Shown here: in pieces, positions 63,629 to 64,000 of the stretch
Layout of the letters: every line of letters starts with the position of its first letter
How positions within the stretch are numbered: the stretch's first letter is position 1
DNA from: Paraspadella gotoi
Taxonomy: Eukaryota; Chaetognatha
Length of the DNA: 64,000 nt
Assembly (NCBI GenBank): GCA_051294375.1
Contig: CM119265.1
Location: 1,914,280-1,978,279, forward strand
Direction of reading: 5' to 3'
The notes under the pieces: generated by a model
The model's database searches: none
Told to the model about the DNA's origin: nothing
What the model saw: only the letters and a program-made list of their open reading frames with translations
Program-made: the position numbers and the translations under genes

Positions 63629-64000
63629 TGAGTGAGATAGTCTGTCGCGTTGGTTCGATTTCTACTTTTGCTTTCGATTTATAATTTTCAATGTTTCGCT
63701 TATTTTTCTTTTCTTTTCATTCTCTCATTTTCCTGCACTCAACGTTTCATCTTCTTCTTCTTCTTCTTTTCCTCCTCTCAGCCTCATTCCTCTTACCTCC
63801 TCTTCTTCCTCCTCCTCCTCCTCTTCTCGCTCTCCTGCGTCACCTTTTCTTTCCTCGTCTCTTCCTTCTTCAAAGAGACGAAGTCGGCCGGCATCACCGC
63901 CGCCGCTTTTCTCGTCCTCTTTCCCTTCGTCTATCTCGCCGTCAAGTATAGGTCAGAAGGTCGAGGGTTCGAAAACCGAAGGGGGGCTCACGTTTTTTTT
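61997..64000 (+). CDS. ABC transporter, subfamily A (N-terminal part, cut by window end)
   Basis: Exons seen: 61997-62198, one near 62379-62577, 62808-62919, 62983-63163, 63265-63357, 63426-63569, 63782-63951, then the donor GTCAGA. The first helix region is FFQQINSLLYRNLLLKRKNF, LLEEIFIPIIVAASFSAFSF. The large extracellular loop follows (AFDADPDAFYGGVAFQFEAG, KYRVKYEIRLPYE), then the TMD1 block with SFPIFLPFVFYSLITSLTIG, the ABCA motif EKEKGLKKSLRLMGMSESAY WIAW and FLVSSFFKETKSAGITAAAF. ABCA proteins are full transporters or flippases for lipids. The nucleotide-binding domains lie beyond the window. The join of exons 1 and 2 does not close in phase with the strongest sites, so a small exon or another donor is missing there. 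Member (ABCA1 to ABCA12 type) cannot be told. Confidence 0.82.
63570..63626. repeat. (GA)n microsatellite at ABCA exon 6 donor
   Basis: The donor GTGAG continues straight into a GA run of about 54 bp. Confidence 0.85.

Overview
This is a nuclear window from an animal that is not a vertebrate. The genes are dense, rich in short GT-AG introns and metazoan in content: neuralized-like 4, COP9 subunit 8, GPR107, NOL12, DHX34, PDH E1 alpha, mitochondrial SSB, importin-9, VPS16, PPP4R1 and an ABCA transporter. Coding sequence is GC-rich; introns and spacers are AT-rich and full of GA/CT microsatellites. I cannot fix the phylum from the sequence. Protein lengths and some exon joins are close to what I remember of the human orthologues, which suggests a slowly evolving lineage.

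The layout is strongly polarised. Six genes at 98-24047 all lie on the minus strand (reading leftwards: GPR107, COPS8, NEURL4, a novel membrane protein, a GDAP1-like GST, an RTN4IP1-like reductase). Eight genes from 25088 to the end all lie on the plus strand (NOL12, DHX34, PDHA, SSBP1, IPO9, VPS16, PPP4R1, ABCA, the last cut by the window edge). The two sets diverge from one 1.04-kb spacer (24048-25087) carrying seven ATTGG (inverted CCAAT) boxes and two CRE-like sites. I built exon models by hand; every complete model closes in frame apart from one in-frame TGA in NEURL4.

Mobile and repeated DNA sits mainly in introns. The best find is a pair of 2.4-kb elements, 14829-17260 (NEURL4 intron) and 53411-55870 (PPP4R1 intron), in opposite orientation. 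They have 120-140 bp inverted terminal repeats, unequal outer tips, an internal region that is exactly the head-to-tail junction of the two tips, and a decayed gag-like ORF. That is DIRS-type (tyrosine-recombinase retrotransposon) architecture without the RT or recombinase genes. There are also tRNA-derived SINEs, two other short interspersed families and several minisatellites.

A second theme is duplication of splice sites. In PDHA, a roughly 105-114 bp unit holding a complete 3' splice site plus the first 40 bases of exon 5 occurs six times in a row. DHX34 has a 72-bp tandem copy of a 5' splice site, and IPO9 has an extra copy of an acceptor. GA microsatellites often start right at GTGAG donors. 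Several genes have a splice-acceptor-like sequence just before the start codon, most clearly RTN4IP1, only 87 bp behind GDAP1, which raises the possibility of operons with trans-splicing.

Most genes are housekeeping functions: mitochondrial metabolism and DNA (PDHA, SSBP1, RTN4IP1, GDAP1), RNA and ribosome work (NOL12, DHX34), nuclear import (IPO9), protein turnover and trafficking (COPS8, VPS16, GPR107), and phosphatase control (PPP4R1). I see no joint pathway.
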